Shown piece by piece: positions 45,310-57,299 of a stretch of DNA of 64,000 nt. The notes beneath the pieces were generated by a model. It was not told where the DNA came from and made no database searches. It was given only the letters and a program-made list of their open reading frames with translations. The stretch covers positions 58,728,228-58,792,227 of the forward strand of contig OX638369.1 in assembly GCA_951812925.1 (NCBI GenBank), given 5' to 3'. The translations under genes and the position numbers were made by a program. The stretch is from Calliopum simillimum (taxonomy: Eukaryota > Arthropoda > Insecta > Diptera > Lauxaniidae). Each line of letters opens with the position of its first letter. Position 1 is the stretch's first letter.

Positions 45310-47273
45310 TTTCTTTAAAATGAAAAATATAAGTGAAAAATAATAATAATATATCTATCTGGACACTCTCATATGAAGTTGCACAATTGCTTTTAGTTTT
45401 ATAAATGGAAAATCGAGTCTAAATAGCCGTTGATTGTTTTTTAATATGTAGCACCAATTTTTAAATTTTAAGGCAATTTTGCCATGATTATGCGTTTTTT
45501 TTTTTTTTTTTTTTTTGATTTTTTAAGATCTGAGCGATATAAATGATTCAGTTTATATACAAGATATCCATTCTATAATTTTGTTTATGGATTGTATGCA
45601 GTCTCTTTATGATAGTGTGCAATATCAATGCAAATTCACAGACTTTATTTGTTTTTTACCATTTCCCATAGGTCGACAGCAGAATTTGAATATGATTATG
45701 AAAAATATTACAATCTAGATAATTATTATTCGAAAATCAAATCTACAGTATCGGACAAAAAAAATAGGATCACCTATTACCCATTGCTTCAATATGTTTT
45801 AAACTATTTTTCTATATTTCCCATCAAAATACGGTAGACCGCTTGCAGCAAATATGCAAACTTGTATGTGTTTCCAAAACTCAAGTCTAGATACATTTTT
45901 AATTGATTGTGGTTCTCATTTTCACCGACTTAAAAATAACGGCAAAACTTTGAATGGACAAAAAAAGGTTCATACGCACAGAAAAAAAAAATTGTATTTC
46001 AACAACTTTATGTTTTGATAAAAAGATTTTTGTTGGTTGAAATCTTCCCAACAACTTTTGCTCTTGTTTTAAATACGAAATTGTTATTTATTAAATAAAG
46101 ACTGATTCCATTTCAATTCATACGGTGAGCCTTCACTTAGGTTTGCAAATCAACTTCAAACTAGCAAAATATTTTTCTACAATCAAAATAAGGGCACACA
46201 TTTTTTTTTTTTTTTTTGGTTTGGACCAAAATTGGGGATTTTATGGCGTTTTGTAGGAATTTTGCCGAAAATTTAATTTTGAAAAATTCATGAAGTTTAA
46301 TCGGTTTTTTCAACCGCATTTCTTTATTTATCAACTGATTTACATGAACCAAAACTTATTTGGTGCAAAAAAATTTCTTTAACCCTTACTTTCCTTAAAA
46401 TTGATTTTTATATTTTAAACAAAAATGCTAATTTTCGCAAAAATACCATCTTTTTTTTCTCGAAAATTTGCACAGTGATAGTAAAGCACGTCCCCTTTAT
46501 TCCACTAATGGCGGTTTTCTTGGTTTTTTTGTTATAAGTGCAAAATTTGCAATTTTTAACGTTAATATTGAGTTCTTCTATACAAAATGAATAAAAAAAA
46601 TTACACAGATCAGTTTTCACTTTCCTAGACGGTTTTGCGATACTGATTCCGAAAATGGTACTTACATTCTTCTACCATTTTTGGTTTTCAAGATATCTTG
46701 AAAAACTTGAATAAAACCTATAAATTTAAAATAACCGAATTCTTTATTTTCGAGACACAAAATTCATTCATAATAAGTTAGATGGAACCTAAATATACTC
46801 AAGGTATAGAAAACCAAGCATTGTTTGTGTTTTTGCGATTTGACCGTACCTTGGCTTTTGTTTCTTTTCGGATGTTCTCGGGATTTTTATTAGTTTTTTT
46901 TTTTTCGATTACTTTCATCTAATTGTGTTGTGCTATTCTGGGTATGTAACAAGAAGTAATCCCTCTGGTTCCCTCACTCTTCAAACATTTCATTTTTGAA
47001 TACTTTTGCATTTCTTCGCATTCAGAATAAACAAAATTGAACAGTGAAAAATTGTGAGATAAGCCAGGTCCATGCATCAATAGGGTTTAATTAATTATGG
47101 AATGCACATACTGCTAGAAAGATGAGATATATTAAGTGATGGGGAATATTTTGGTTGAAATGTTTCTTACCCTTATTCGTTAAGTTTTTATAAAAAAAAA
47201 AACAGCTAGAACTTATTCAGTAATATAAAAATGATTTTTTTTTTTTTTTTTTTGTTTGAAAAACAGAATGTTT
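45310..47273. other. Intergenic upstream of the DUF1091 gene
   Basis: The promoter of the gene at 44653-45309 should lie just above 45309; no clear TATA box could be supported. Beyond it are AT-rich sequence, T runs (45489-45510; 46200-46218) and the recurrent 'CTGATTCCGAAAATGG...GATATC' motif near 46640. No gene is seen. Confidence 0.45.
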
Positions 47274-47275
47274 TA

Positions 47276-48130
47276 GCCGGAGAGCCAGCGCCTAAAAACA
47301 ACTTTGCGTTTCTAAAAGCTGAATTTTTTACAGTTGGTTTTAGTAATTGTGTACATCAATAATCTGTCGGTCAGTCAAGCGAACTGTAGAACAGGCGGCT
47401 GCCATATGGCCTCAAACATGTAAAATTTCGATTTTTCTGCAATCAATTTCTAAAAGCTGAAACTTCTTATACACGTTATATAATGCATACAAATAACATT
47501 TTTGTCGGTCAGTCAGTTGAACGTTAGAACGGGGCTAGTCAGCACGCCCCAATATATGTGCAATAAATGAATCAAGTCAAAATTATTTCTAAAAGCTGAA
47601 ATTTTTTTTAGGGGTACTTTATTGTATATTAACCACTGATTTATTTGTGGTTAATATACAATCAAGTACCCCTAAAAAAAATTTCAGCTTTTAAAAACCA
47701 TTGTTTTTTGTTTTGTTGAGCTTGCTGACAAAGATTGTTCTACAATATAGTTGACTGACTGATTTATTTGTGGTTAATATACAATAAAGTACCCCTAATA
47801 AAAATTTCAGCTTTTAGAAATAATTGTGACTTGATTCATTTGTTGCACATATATTGGGGCATGCTGACTAGCCCCGTTCTAACGTTCAACTGACTGACCG
47901 ACAAAAATGTTATTTGTATGCATTATATAACGTGTATAAGAAGTTTCAGCTTTTAGAAATTGATTGCAGAAAAATCGAAATTTTACATGTTTGAGGCCAT
48001 ATAGCAGCCGCCTGTTCTACAGTTCGCTTGACTGACCGACAGATTATTGATGTACACAATTACTATAACCAACTGTAGAAAATTCAGCTTTTAGAAACGC
48101 AAAGTTGTGTTTAAGCGCTGGCTCTTGGAC
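47276..48130. mobile_element. Foldback element 1, 855 bp
   Basis: A large palindrome whose ends read GCCGGAGAGCCAGCGC and (complement) GTCCAAGAGCCAGCGC, flanked by TA (47274-47275; 48131-48132). Each arm is a chain of diverged subunits of about 140 bp, each starting TTTCTAAAAGCTGAA and holding GTCGGTCAGTCA. The right arm has an extra ~110-bp segment near the centre. No coding capacity. Arms made of tandem subrepeats are typical of foldback-type elements (FB, Galileo), but the family is not assigned. Confidence 0.75.
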
Positions 48131-48260
48131 TATTACGGCGGCTCGATATTGATTTTAGACCCATGGTTTCTTGGGCAAAGATTTTAGAATTTTCCATAGA
48201 TGTTTTTGTTGCTATACTCTTTGCCAATTTTTTGCCTCTCGAAAAAATTGACCCGGCCTA

Positions 48261-49100
48261 CCATACATACTTACCCCCTATCTCCACCCCCTAGGGTCAC
48301 TCCCATATAAACCTTCATTTTCATGACATTTTTATAAAATCGGCCTCCACCACCCCCAGGCTGCCCCTACATTGTTCAAATGTATGAGCTACCCCTATTA
48401 TTTTTTCTACACCATCATTTTCACGAAACATACTTCCCTTTATCTCCACCCCTAGAGGTGCTCCCATACAAAAATACTCATATTTATGTTAATTATTGAA
48501 TAAACATTTTTGCTCTCATCACCCCTACTGCCCCCATAGTGCTACTCATTGAGGTAAAATGTATGACTGACCTCCATTAGTTTTTCCAGCCCGACAATTT
48601 TACTAAACATACTTGCCCTCTATCTCCGCCCTCTAGGGGTGCTCTCATACAAAAGCACAACAAACATGAATTTATTTGTTTTGCTTATAAAGTCGCATCC
48701 CGTGTTGCTTTTGTATGAGAGCACCCCCCTAGAGGGCAGAGATAGGGGGCAAGTATGTTTAGTAAAATTGTTGCAATGGAAAAACTAAGGGGGGTCGGTC
48801 ATACATTTTACCTCCCTAAGTAGCACTATGGGAGCAGTAGGGGTGATGAGAGCAAAAATGTTTGTTAATTAACATAAATATGAGTACTTTTGTTTGGGAG
48901 CACCCCTCGGGGGTGGAGATAGGGGTAAGTATGTTCCGTGAAAATGATAGGGCGGAAAAAATAATGGGGGTAGGTCATACATTTGAACAATGTAGGGGCA
49001 GCATGGGGGTGGTGGAGGTCGATTTTATAAAAATGTCATAAAAATTAAGGCTTATATGGGAGCGACCCTAGGGGGTGGATATAGGGGGTAAGTATGTATG
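48261..49100. mobile_element. Foldback element 2, about 840 bp
   Basis: The arms (48261-48640 and about 48710-49100) are inverted copies, rich in CCCCTATCTCCACCCCCTAG and CCCCTA(C/T)T words. The centre is near 48680 (ACAAAAGCA...TGCTTTTGT). It starts 130 bp after foldback element 1 ends. The ends were not resolved to the base. Each arm contains about three related subunits beginning ACATACTTACCCCCTATCTC. Confidence 0.7.
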
Positions 49101-50540
49101 GAGAAAATGTTGGGGTGGGAAATTTAATGGGGGTTGGCTGTACATTTTATGCCTGTAAGTGCAACTGATTTTCGAATTTTAACCCCCGAAACTAGAACTT
49201 TGACTCAAATCTGGCAAGGGTTAGACCCACCCCCTCCAAATTTCGGCTCACTCACTTTTTCATCGAACCTCACATAAAAAACCACCGCAGGGTGTAAAAA
49301 GTTTATTTTTAAAAATTTCCATACAAACAAGCCCATAGCTAATGATTATAGGTGTTATTAGAGCGATTTTTAAAATCTTTTATAGGGCACACCTTTTGAG
49401 AAAAGTGGTAAAAACGGATTCTATAGAGTTTTCACAAATCTCGTAGTTTTGCTATAACATATAAAACCATTAAGCAAACACAAAAAAAGTCATTATCGAC
49501 GAATTTTGCGATGCTGAATTTAAATTCGGCTGTAGAATTGCACTATCACTTTTGGTTTTTGAGATATCCTAACCCAGCTTTATAACAAGACATAATACAT
49601 AATTGACTTATATCCATAAAGCCTGAAATGGTTGTTGAAAGTATTAATTTTTTTCTGCAAAATTCATTTCGAAATATATCGATATTTGTTTGTTGTTTTA
49701 AAATACCTTAACCTTAAAAATTACGAAAACAGAAAAACACTGTTTTGACATATGCTTGAAGTCTTATAACTAGACATGGTAACTTTAAGTCAAAAACTGC
49801 TATATGACAATTCCTTCAAAAGCCAATTTAATAGTATGGCTACCCTTTTTTCCCGAAATATTCTTACCTAAAAAGTTTAAAAAATCTAAAACAAACACAT
49901 TTTTTCTTTATTTTTCGAAGTCCAATAACCAAACATAATGGCAGTTGAAGGTAATTGCCTTTTCCAGTAAGCCCAATTTGAGATAAAGCGATATCTTTTT
50001 TTTATTGTCGAAATATCCTAAACAAAATGGTAAAAATTAAAAAAAAAAACCGATTTTTAATGTCTTATAACTAAGTATTCTTGAACCATAAAGTCTAGTT
50101 TGGTGGTTGAACGTACCAATCTTTTCCTTTAATACCTCATTTGAAATATATCGATCTTTATTTGTCTCTGAAATATCGAGAAATCGTGTTTCGGCATGAT
50201 TGACAAATTTTCGACTACAGATCTTTTTGGACTGAAGGCCAAAATGAATTGTTTGTAATAGGAAAGTTTTCGGCTGGAAGATACTCAACTAAAATTATTA
50301 TTCCGGACGTCACATTTTCATGAACCCCCTCTACTTTTCGTGCACACGGCGGGTGTTTTAGGGGTTCAACCCCCCAGGAAGATATTTTACCCATATATAA
50401 CTGTACAAATCAAGTGTTTAGTATAGTGCTCCCGCGTTTTTTTGTATGAAAAATACCACCCCTCCCTCCCCCCAAGATCAAATCCTGCGCACGGTGCTGT
50501 AAGGATCTCGCCGTTTTTTTCAGAGTTTTCGAATACTTTT
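49101..50540. other. Intergenic, no gene
   Basis: Contains the recurrent 'GATGCTGAAT...GAGATATCCTAA' motif near 49500-49575 and several diverged 'TATCGAT' words. No ORF with coding character. Confidence 0.4.
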
Positions 50541-50890
50541 AGATCTATGATTCTTATGGAATTTTTCGATACTTATCGATTAATTCAGATTTCTGCAATC
50601 TTTTTCGATAATTTTAGGACCGATTATTTCAGTGTTTTTCGATAATTTCTAACTCAACTTTTTCGATTGATTTTGATAGTTTTCGATTATTTCCGATTTC
50701 CGTAGAATTTTTCGATGTATCTCAATAACTTCAGACTTTCAGGATGTTTTTTCGACGACTGATTACTGCAATTTCTTTCGATAGTTTTTGATAACTTTCA
50801 ATAAACTCCGATTACTGTGATCTTTTTCGATATTTTTTTGATAATTTCCGACCTTGTTAAAAATTTCAAATGTTTTTCGATAATTTTTTG
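50540..50890 (+). repeat. Degenerate TTTTTCGATA repeats
   Basis: The word TTTTTCGAT or close variants occurs about nine times between 50561 and 50880 at irregular 26-52-bp spacing, mixed with GATTACTGCAAT-like words. A decayed short-unit tandem repeat. Confidence 0.55.
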
Positions 50891-50893
50891 GTG

Positions 50894-51020
50894 TAAGTGC
50901 GAACTCACACGACGGGTACGGGCACGTAGGGCACGTAAAATTTCTAGGCAAGCGGAGGGAAGTGGTGCTTTCATTTCCCTCCGTTTACGTGCCCGTGTCC
51001 TTCGTGTGAGTTTGCACTAA
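50894..51020. mobile_element. 127-bp GC-richer MITE
   Basis: TAAGTGCGAACTCACACGA at the left pairs with TTAGTGCAAACTCACACGA (complement of the right end), followed by GGGCACGT inverted words and a short loop with GGAGGGAAGTG. The palindrome covers most of its length. No target duplication is clear. Confidence 0.7.
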
Positions 51021-51945
51021 CACATTTATTGGATGTATTTCCAATAGTTTTGGATTCTTAATCAATTCTTAGTTAATTATCGAAAAAATCGACGAAAAAG
51101 TTTCCAGGAATCGAAAAAAATTCAGCAACTTACGAAAGTTGTGATTTCCCTTTGTCTTTATTTTGTGACTGAAAATGTAATAAGTCATACAAAATTATAA
51201 CAAATAAGTCCATTCAGAGCGAAAAAACCCGACTATTTTCTATCACACTTGTAAAAATTTTAACGGCATAACAAAATGTGGTAAATTTACAGTAGTAAAC
51301 ACTTTACACTAGTTTAATAATGCCGACCAATATTTTTAAATTGATTTAAAAGCAAAACCTTCGTATAGCAGTAGTTGAAAAAAATTGACTAATTTAAAAA
51401 AAGCATTTTTGTTAAAATGCTGTTTATGAAAAGTTCTTTTGAGTAATTTATTATGAAATCGTGGTCTAACGAGTCTGTAATTTTCAATATAAAAAGAGGC
51501 CATATATAGCTTACTAAAACTACCATAAATAAGTTTATGCATCCTGTCATACACGGAATTCTATCCGTCTGAGGAGTTTGTTAATAAATAAAAAAAGTAT
51601 ATTTTATTAAACAAAACACAATTGTGTATCGATATGTTACCAATCTCTTCAACCGTGGTTATAAAACTTTGGAAGAAAAATTCTCATCAATGGCTTACCA
51701 TCGAGGCTGAACTTTTAGGTATTTTGTTGTTTCTTCAGATGGTACTACAAATAAGTGTCAAGCTTCAAGAGTCTCACTAATTCCTCGGAAGTGTTCTTTA
51801 CCTTTCAGTTCTTTGTATCATATAACATTTTCCTAAATCGAGATCTGCTTTTAATAAATAAAATCTCTGGAATCTCTCGATTGAAGGTTAGGACACGAAA
51901 TGTTACAAACGTGATGAAAGTCAATAAGCATGTAGCGAATGAAAA
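51021..51945. other. Intergenic, no supported gene
   Basis: Short AT-rich ORFs only. Confidence 0.4.
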
Positions 51946-52056
51946 TACAGTCTGTTAAATAAGAGCGTGGTCATTGTTGTGAGAAAATGAAAATACCCAT
52001 TGCGAAAATTCTTTTTAATATTGATTTATTTGATCGAAAACTTCAATGCAAATACA

Positions 52057-54406
52057 TTAATAGCAGGTCCAATCACCCCCAGCATCAATTATAGCTTGAC
52101 ATCTTCGCGACATACTTTGAACAAGATTTTGCGCATACTCTTCTGAAAACGACCTCCAATGTGAATGCGTCGAACCAGCTGTTTCAAGTTGCAGGGTCGG
52201 TTTTTCTGAAGCTTCATCTTCATTTGCGCCCAAACGTTTTCAATTGGATTGGCATCGGGCGACTGAGACGGCCAATCCAAAGTCACGATCCAAATTGTCT
52301 TTGGCCCATTCAAGACGTTTTTGGACATGTTTTTCACTGAGCATCGGTTTTTGCAAAGTACTTCGGTATTTCACACTATTTGCAATCAAATGATTACGAA
52401 TAGTTCCGTGGGAGATATTCAAACCTTTTTGGGACAATTTCGAAGCACCTTCACGCAAAGTTAATGTTGGATTTTTCGAAAATTGAGCACAGATCAGTTT
52501 TTCCTGTTTTTCCGTCACTACACCGACAGACCCGCGATTTGGAAAGTCATCGACATTTTTTTCTTCTTTGAAGCGATTCACCCACTTACTCACAAACTGT
52601 TTCGACTTTTGCATATACTTCGCAGCCGCCGCACAGTGGGGTATTAGGTACCAAAACACGCTATTAATTCATCCAGACTATTGAGGGTTATAATAACTTA
52701 TTTTTTTAGTTAATTATGCATAAAAAAGTAGAAAACTTATGCAGTTGTACATTATGTAGTGAAATTTTTTTTTAATAGCAATAAAAAACGGAAATTGAAA
52801 ATTGTCATCAAATTTTTTACGCATTATTCTGAAGTTTTAAGAATTTCTGTCTTTGGTGAATCGTAGTGAAATTTTTTGAAGAATATTTTTGTAGAACATT
52901 TTAACCCATTTTAACCAGGTTTTTGGAAAAAAGGGTCAAGAAGACCCATAAAAACAGGATATAATGGGTTAAGATGCAATAGAAAATTATTTCTTGTATG
53001 ATTTTATGATAAACTTATGAAAACCAGTTTTTCCAAGATGTAGTTTAAGAGTTTTACAGCAGGCCGAAATATCGAAAATATGTTTTATTTCGGTTTTTTA
53101 TCTAAAACAACAATATATGAATGATTTTAAATTCGAGATATAATGTTTTTATATACCTTGACTCAAGACAAAAAATTTGATATATCGGATGACTCATTCC
53201 GAGCGTTTCTTAAATCGTAACAAAATAAAAACTGTACTAAGCCGAGATTTTGCATAAAACGGCGATGAGCGACCTCTTAATGACCTTCAAAAAATTTTAA
53301 AAACCCAGCGTACTTTATTGACACCCTCTGCAGATTTTTGGTGGTAATTATCTGTCTATATGTCTGTATTTAACTTTTTATTTATTTTTTTCTCCACTTT
53401 CATACATATTGAACATGTCAGTTTGCCTTAAAAAAATTAAAATTTCTCACAGCCGCGCAAAAACCCTCAACCCTTTTTTTCATAAAAAGTAACTTAAATG
53501 TCTACTCTTTATTAAAATCAAAACATTTTTGTTTGAGCTCACTTTTGGAACGACTATATGTCTATGTATATAGCCAAAATACACTTATTTTAAACTAACG
53601 AACAAAAAAAATAAATTTATATATATAAAAAACACTTTTTCACAAAACAAAAACCACTTTTGTATTACAAAAATACCTGAACTAAAAGTGCCCATCAAAA
53701 TTTAAGAAGAAAAACAAAACGAATGGAAAAAAAATCATTGCATTGTTGGTGGCTGCACTTGCTTCTTGTGAATATAGCGACTGGAGTTCTCTCACAAAAA
53801 GCTTAATAATTCCGAAGGAGCAAAACATCGCACAACCAAATTTTCAACACTTATTATGGACAGTCTATAGTTAAAGAAAATCATAACAAGATGAAAACCT
53901 TCCACAACCTAAAATACTTTAACTCCTCTTGAATAATAAAAAACCTTAATTTTTTAACACATATTTAATATATATAAAACAAAATTTTTTAAACATTAAC
54001 TGAAAAAAAATTTTATGTTATAAGAACCACAATTACCTGAAGTTAAAGGTTCCATTAAAACTTTTTCCACAAAAAACTTTTTCTTTAACAAAAATATACT
54101 TTAAAAAAGCCAAAAAATTCAAATTTTTCACAGCGCGCGAACGAAAGCAAAAAAAGTTGATCTTCAACCGCATATAACTTTTTTACTAGTAATGTTAGGT
54201 CAACAACTTTTATTGTTTGAGACGCAGAATTTAATTATCTTTAAAACGGTATCAAAAAAAGCCGGTACTTCAAAAAATTTTTTTTTCAATTAAATGCGTA
54301 AAAGCGCATACAATACCCCTTTGTGCGCCGCTTGGGTCATTTTGGGACCTTTGGGGTGCAAACACAAAAAAACGGCTTCAAAGCGCGACGCGTACGCGGT
54401 ACTCAT
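52057..54406 (-). pseudogene. Tc1-type transposase, deleted and interrupted
   Basis: It starts at ATG 54406 with 'MSTAYASRFEAVFLCLHPKG' and 'PKMTQAA'. A Transib-like copy interrupts an alanine run. It then continues 'AAKYMQKSKQFVSKWVNRF' (helix-turn-helix), 'NPTLTLREGASKLSQKG' and 'EKHVQKRLEWAKDNLD'. Here a deletion removes the first two catalytic acids and joins to 'LDWPSQSPDANPIENVWAQMK', which holds the final Glu of DD34E. The end, after a frameshift, is 'VQSMSRRCQAIIDAGGDWTC' with TAA at 52057-52059. Tc1-type order throughout. Not functional. Confidence 0.88.
52632..54325. mobile_element. Transib-like non-autonomous element 2, 1694 bp
   Basis: The ends are CACAGTGGGGTATT and (complement) CACAAAGGGGTATT. 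The flanks are CGCCG (52627-52631) and CGCCG (54326-54330), matching the Transib CGNCG preference. Removing the element and one CGCCG restores an open Tc1 frame across GCGGCGGCTGCG, which proves the insertion boundaries. No transposase is visible. About 200 bp near 52890-53055 also occur in the palindrome loop at 34405-34600. Confidence 0.85.
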
Positions 54407-54856
54407 TTTGGAAAAATGCTGAGAACGCATTGAAAAGAGTGGTCAGCTGATTCACTTTCACGAAGCATGAAGGACAATACTGCCCTCTGTGTGAGAAAAA
54501 AAAAATTACAGCATTATACTTTACCGATCGCGAGTAATCGTGACCACGCTCTTATTTAACAGACTGTACATACATACAGAAGCACCCACAAAATATTATA
54601 TATTCAGACATGTTCTGGAATCTGATTCGCTTCGGAATCGAAATTAAATCAATCTTCAAGAGCTCCGCATTCCTACATTTAACACCAAATCAGATTTATG
54701 TTTCGCTAAATCGAATAGAAACCATTAGCAAATTTTATTTGTTGAAATACAAATCCAATTCCATCTCATTTGTTGCAATGCAGAGCCCTTGAAGTTTGTT
54801 TTAATTGCGATTCTGAAGTGAACCGGATTTCAGAAAATGCCTGGTTAACTTCTCGA

Positions 54857-55945
54857 TAGTGTCCGACCGAAAGTCACTTTTTGGCCGAAGCCGATTAATC
54901 GGTTTTTTTGTAACCTTCGGCCGTAGCCGAAGCCGAAGGTTCATTAATTTTAAAATTTTATACCCTATTTTCAGAGTATATTCAATTTGTAACACTATAG
55001 GCTACATATTAAGTTTGGTTCAGGCCAAAGATATAACACTTAGTGCCGATTTTGCATTGTTCGGATAAGTCATAACTGAAATAGATCTTGAGAAGTGAGA
55101 AATCGGGTGCAAAAGGTCAAGGAAATCAGTTTTCTCCAAAATTGTTTCCCTAATTTGATCCACGATTTTGTAGCTCAGAAAATTTCATAAAGAAAATTTG
55201 CGTAAGTTATTTTCGTACAATTTATATTTTATTTAAAGGTATTTTCTCGACCTTTAGAACCAGATTTCTCACGAAGGCACAACTTCTCACGGTTTGACTA
55301 GAACAAAAGTTCATACCTATTGTACTATTGGAAGACCAAAAAACTGAATTTCTGGAAATTTTATATCCGATATCTCAGGAAAGCACTACCTCTCTAAAAT
55401 AGAGCGGCCATTTATCAACCGATTTTGTTCTGCAAGGGCTTGAAATTTTTTCAATGAAATACGTTACTGGTAAAAAATAATAAATTATGAACTCTTTAAT
55501 TTTTTGGTCCGGAAAAATTCTTTGTATGTTATTTTAATGGCTTTTAACTCGGAAAGTAGGAATCGAATTGAAAAAGTAGAGCGTTTAGGGTGATCTTACC
55601 TATCCGAATACATTAACAAAATTAAATTTAGCTATTTACTGTTTTTGTTGCATAGATTTAAGTTGATCTCAAAACAATGATTTTTGCACTTTTGAGACAG
55701 GATAACTCAGGATTCTGACATTAAAGAAAAAAACAAAGTTCAGATTCGTAATTAGAAAGTTAAAATTCACTACAAATGGCTTTCATTTTGTTTAAATTTA
55801 ATTTTTTTAAATCATCAAGTCGCTTTATGCCTGAAGTTACAAACATTCTGCTTCGGCCAAAACTTCGGTTTATTTTGGCCGAAGGCGTTTTTTGGACGAA
55901 GGTGGCCGAAGCCGTAGCCGAAGCCGATTAATCGGTCGGACACTA
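54857..55945. mobile_element. hAT-like non-autonomous element, 1089 bp
   Basis: The inverted ends TAGTGTCCGACCGA are flanked by a perfect 8-bp direct repeat CTTCTCGA (54849-54856; 55946-55953). An 8-bp duplication with short ends of this type marks the hAT superfamily. Subterminal regions repeat GCCGAAG many times, as hAT transposase-binding arrays do. The interior (55080-55400) contains an inverted repeat related to 39054-39400. No transposase. Confidence 0.85.
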
Positions 55946-56125
55946 CTTCTCGACTTAGAAAGAAAAAACACTTGACAATATGAAGGACATATTCCAAAAT
56001 TAGTTATATTTTTCTTTTTTTTTTCTTCTAAAAACGCTTATTTTAAAGGGTGACAGCTTCGGTAGCACCTTTCTCAAACAAAATAACAATTAAAGCCAAC
56101 GCTTTATCCACTAACGTTGTCGTTT

Positions 56126-56872
56126 TCATCTTTTGCTGCGCTTTTCCTGGTTCTTTTTCATACTCTGGACAGCAGACTTGAACGTATCACCCTTGGCCAT
56201 AAGTGTTGTTTTTGTAATAACTTTGCGCAGATGATTTCTTTGAGTAAATGTGAGACTTGCACTATCGAAATTTTTTAGGACTTCCTTGGAAATATACGGC
56301 TCCGTGGCCGTAATCTTCTGGATTTTATTTTTGTTTTGCGTTTTGCTCTTAAATTTCGTTTTTTCCTTTATCACATCTACTTTTTCATTATTTCCGAAAC
56401 TTTCCCATTGTGTTGGTTCCTTTTGTTTTTCTAGTATAAGCGTTTTACGATAGTTTTCTTCGCGCTTTTTACGAAATTCTTTTGCTGCTGGAGTTTCCAC
56501 TTTCATGCTTGAAATAGACTCCGCAGCTGCTGCTTCAGTTTGGACAATATCAGTTTTAAACTTCTTCCATGGTGTTGCTGGTTCTTCCTTTGCTGAATCA
56601 GCCACTGGGTTAAATTTGACTTTACCCCATTCCTTTTCTTTCTGTGCATAATCTATCTTTCCACGTGCGTTTCCGTTTCGCCCATGGCCGCCTCTGTTAA
56701 ATTTTTCGCCTCTGTTGAATTTTCCGCCTCTATTGAATGTTCCACCTCCGTTAAATTTTCCACCTCTATTGCCTGTTCTAGCTTTATATCTGTTATCATC
56801 GGATTCTCGTTCGTGATGGGTTTGAGAAGAACCATTATTAATTCGAAAGGGGTTATTTTTATTTTCAGACAT
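56126..56872 (-). CDS. RGG-rich basic protein of unknown function
   Basis: A 248-residue single-exon ORF from ATG 56872 (MSENKNNPFRINNGSS). An upstream in-frame ATG at 56941 would add 23 residues but reads like AT-rich leader, so the inner start is preferred. Residues 36-71 form an RGG/FNRGG repeat, usual in RNA-binding and nucleolar proteins. Then 'EWGKVKFNPV', a central 'PATPWKKFKT', a charged helix ('AAKEFRKKREENYRKTLI'), and a basic C-terminus with 'FTQRNHLRKVITKTTLMAKG' and 'KKNQEKRSKR'. Composition is clearly coding, unlike surrounding ORFs. Likely nuclear or nucleolar; no specific homologue recognised. The 3' end is followed by AT-rich sequence. Confidence 0.8.
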   Translation of the reverse strand: MSENKNNPFRINNGSSQTHHERESDDNRYKARTGNRGGKFNGGGTFNRGGKFNRGEKFNRGGHGRNGNARGKIDYAQKEKEWGKVKFNPVADSAKEEPATPWKKFKTDIVQTEAAAAESISSMKVETPAAKEFRKKREENYRKTLILEKQKEPTQWESFGNNEKVDVIKEKTKFKSKTQNKNKIQKITATEPYISKEVLKNFDSASLTFTQRNHLRKVITKTTLMAKGDTFKSAVQSMKKNQEKRSKR

Positions 56873-57299
56873 GTTTATTATAAAAGAAAAAAACAATGCG
56901 GCCGTCAAAGATTCAGAGGAATGCCCAAATGTCAAAATCAAAATGGGGCGTACACACTTTCAAATTTTCTAGTATTTTATTTGACGAACTCGAATTTGTT
57001 TGGCATCACTAATTTTGAGATCTGTAGTGGAATTCCCACAAAAGCAAACAAAACTTGTCATTAGTTAAAGATTTTGTTTACTAACAATATTTTTGCTTGC
57101 GCTTACGATTGTTGTATTCCAAAAATAATACTTAACCACAATTACGTTTGAAATAATTTAAGCAAAAAGATCGTTAAAAATTTCGAAAACAATACAACAT
57201 TGAAAATTGACAACCGAAATAAATATAAATATATGAATAATTTTTTATATAAAAAAATTTAAATTGTAATAATCGTGGCGGCAAAGAATATTCCAACGA

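Larger units (their letters stand above)
51948..54566 (-). mobile_element. Tc1-type element interrupted by a Transib-like copy
   Basis: The ends are CAGTCTGTTAAATAAGAGCG and complement (26-bp perfect inverted repeat), flanked by TA (51946-51947; 54567-54568). Total 2619 bp, of which 1694 bp plus a 5-bp duplication belong to a later insertion. The Tc1 part is therefore about 920 bp and has also lost the middle of its transposase gene. Its identical ends suggest it moved relatively recently, possibly as a deleted copy. Confidence 0.88.

Noticed and set aside
56684..57064. 126-codon plus-strand ORF
   Set aside because: It is the antisense shadow of the RGG-rich gene; the minus-strand reading has clear coding character.
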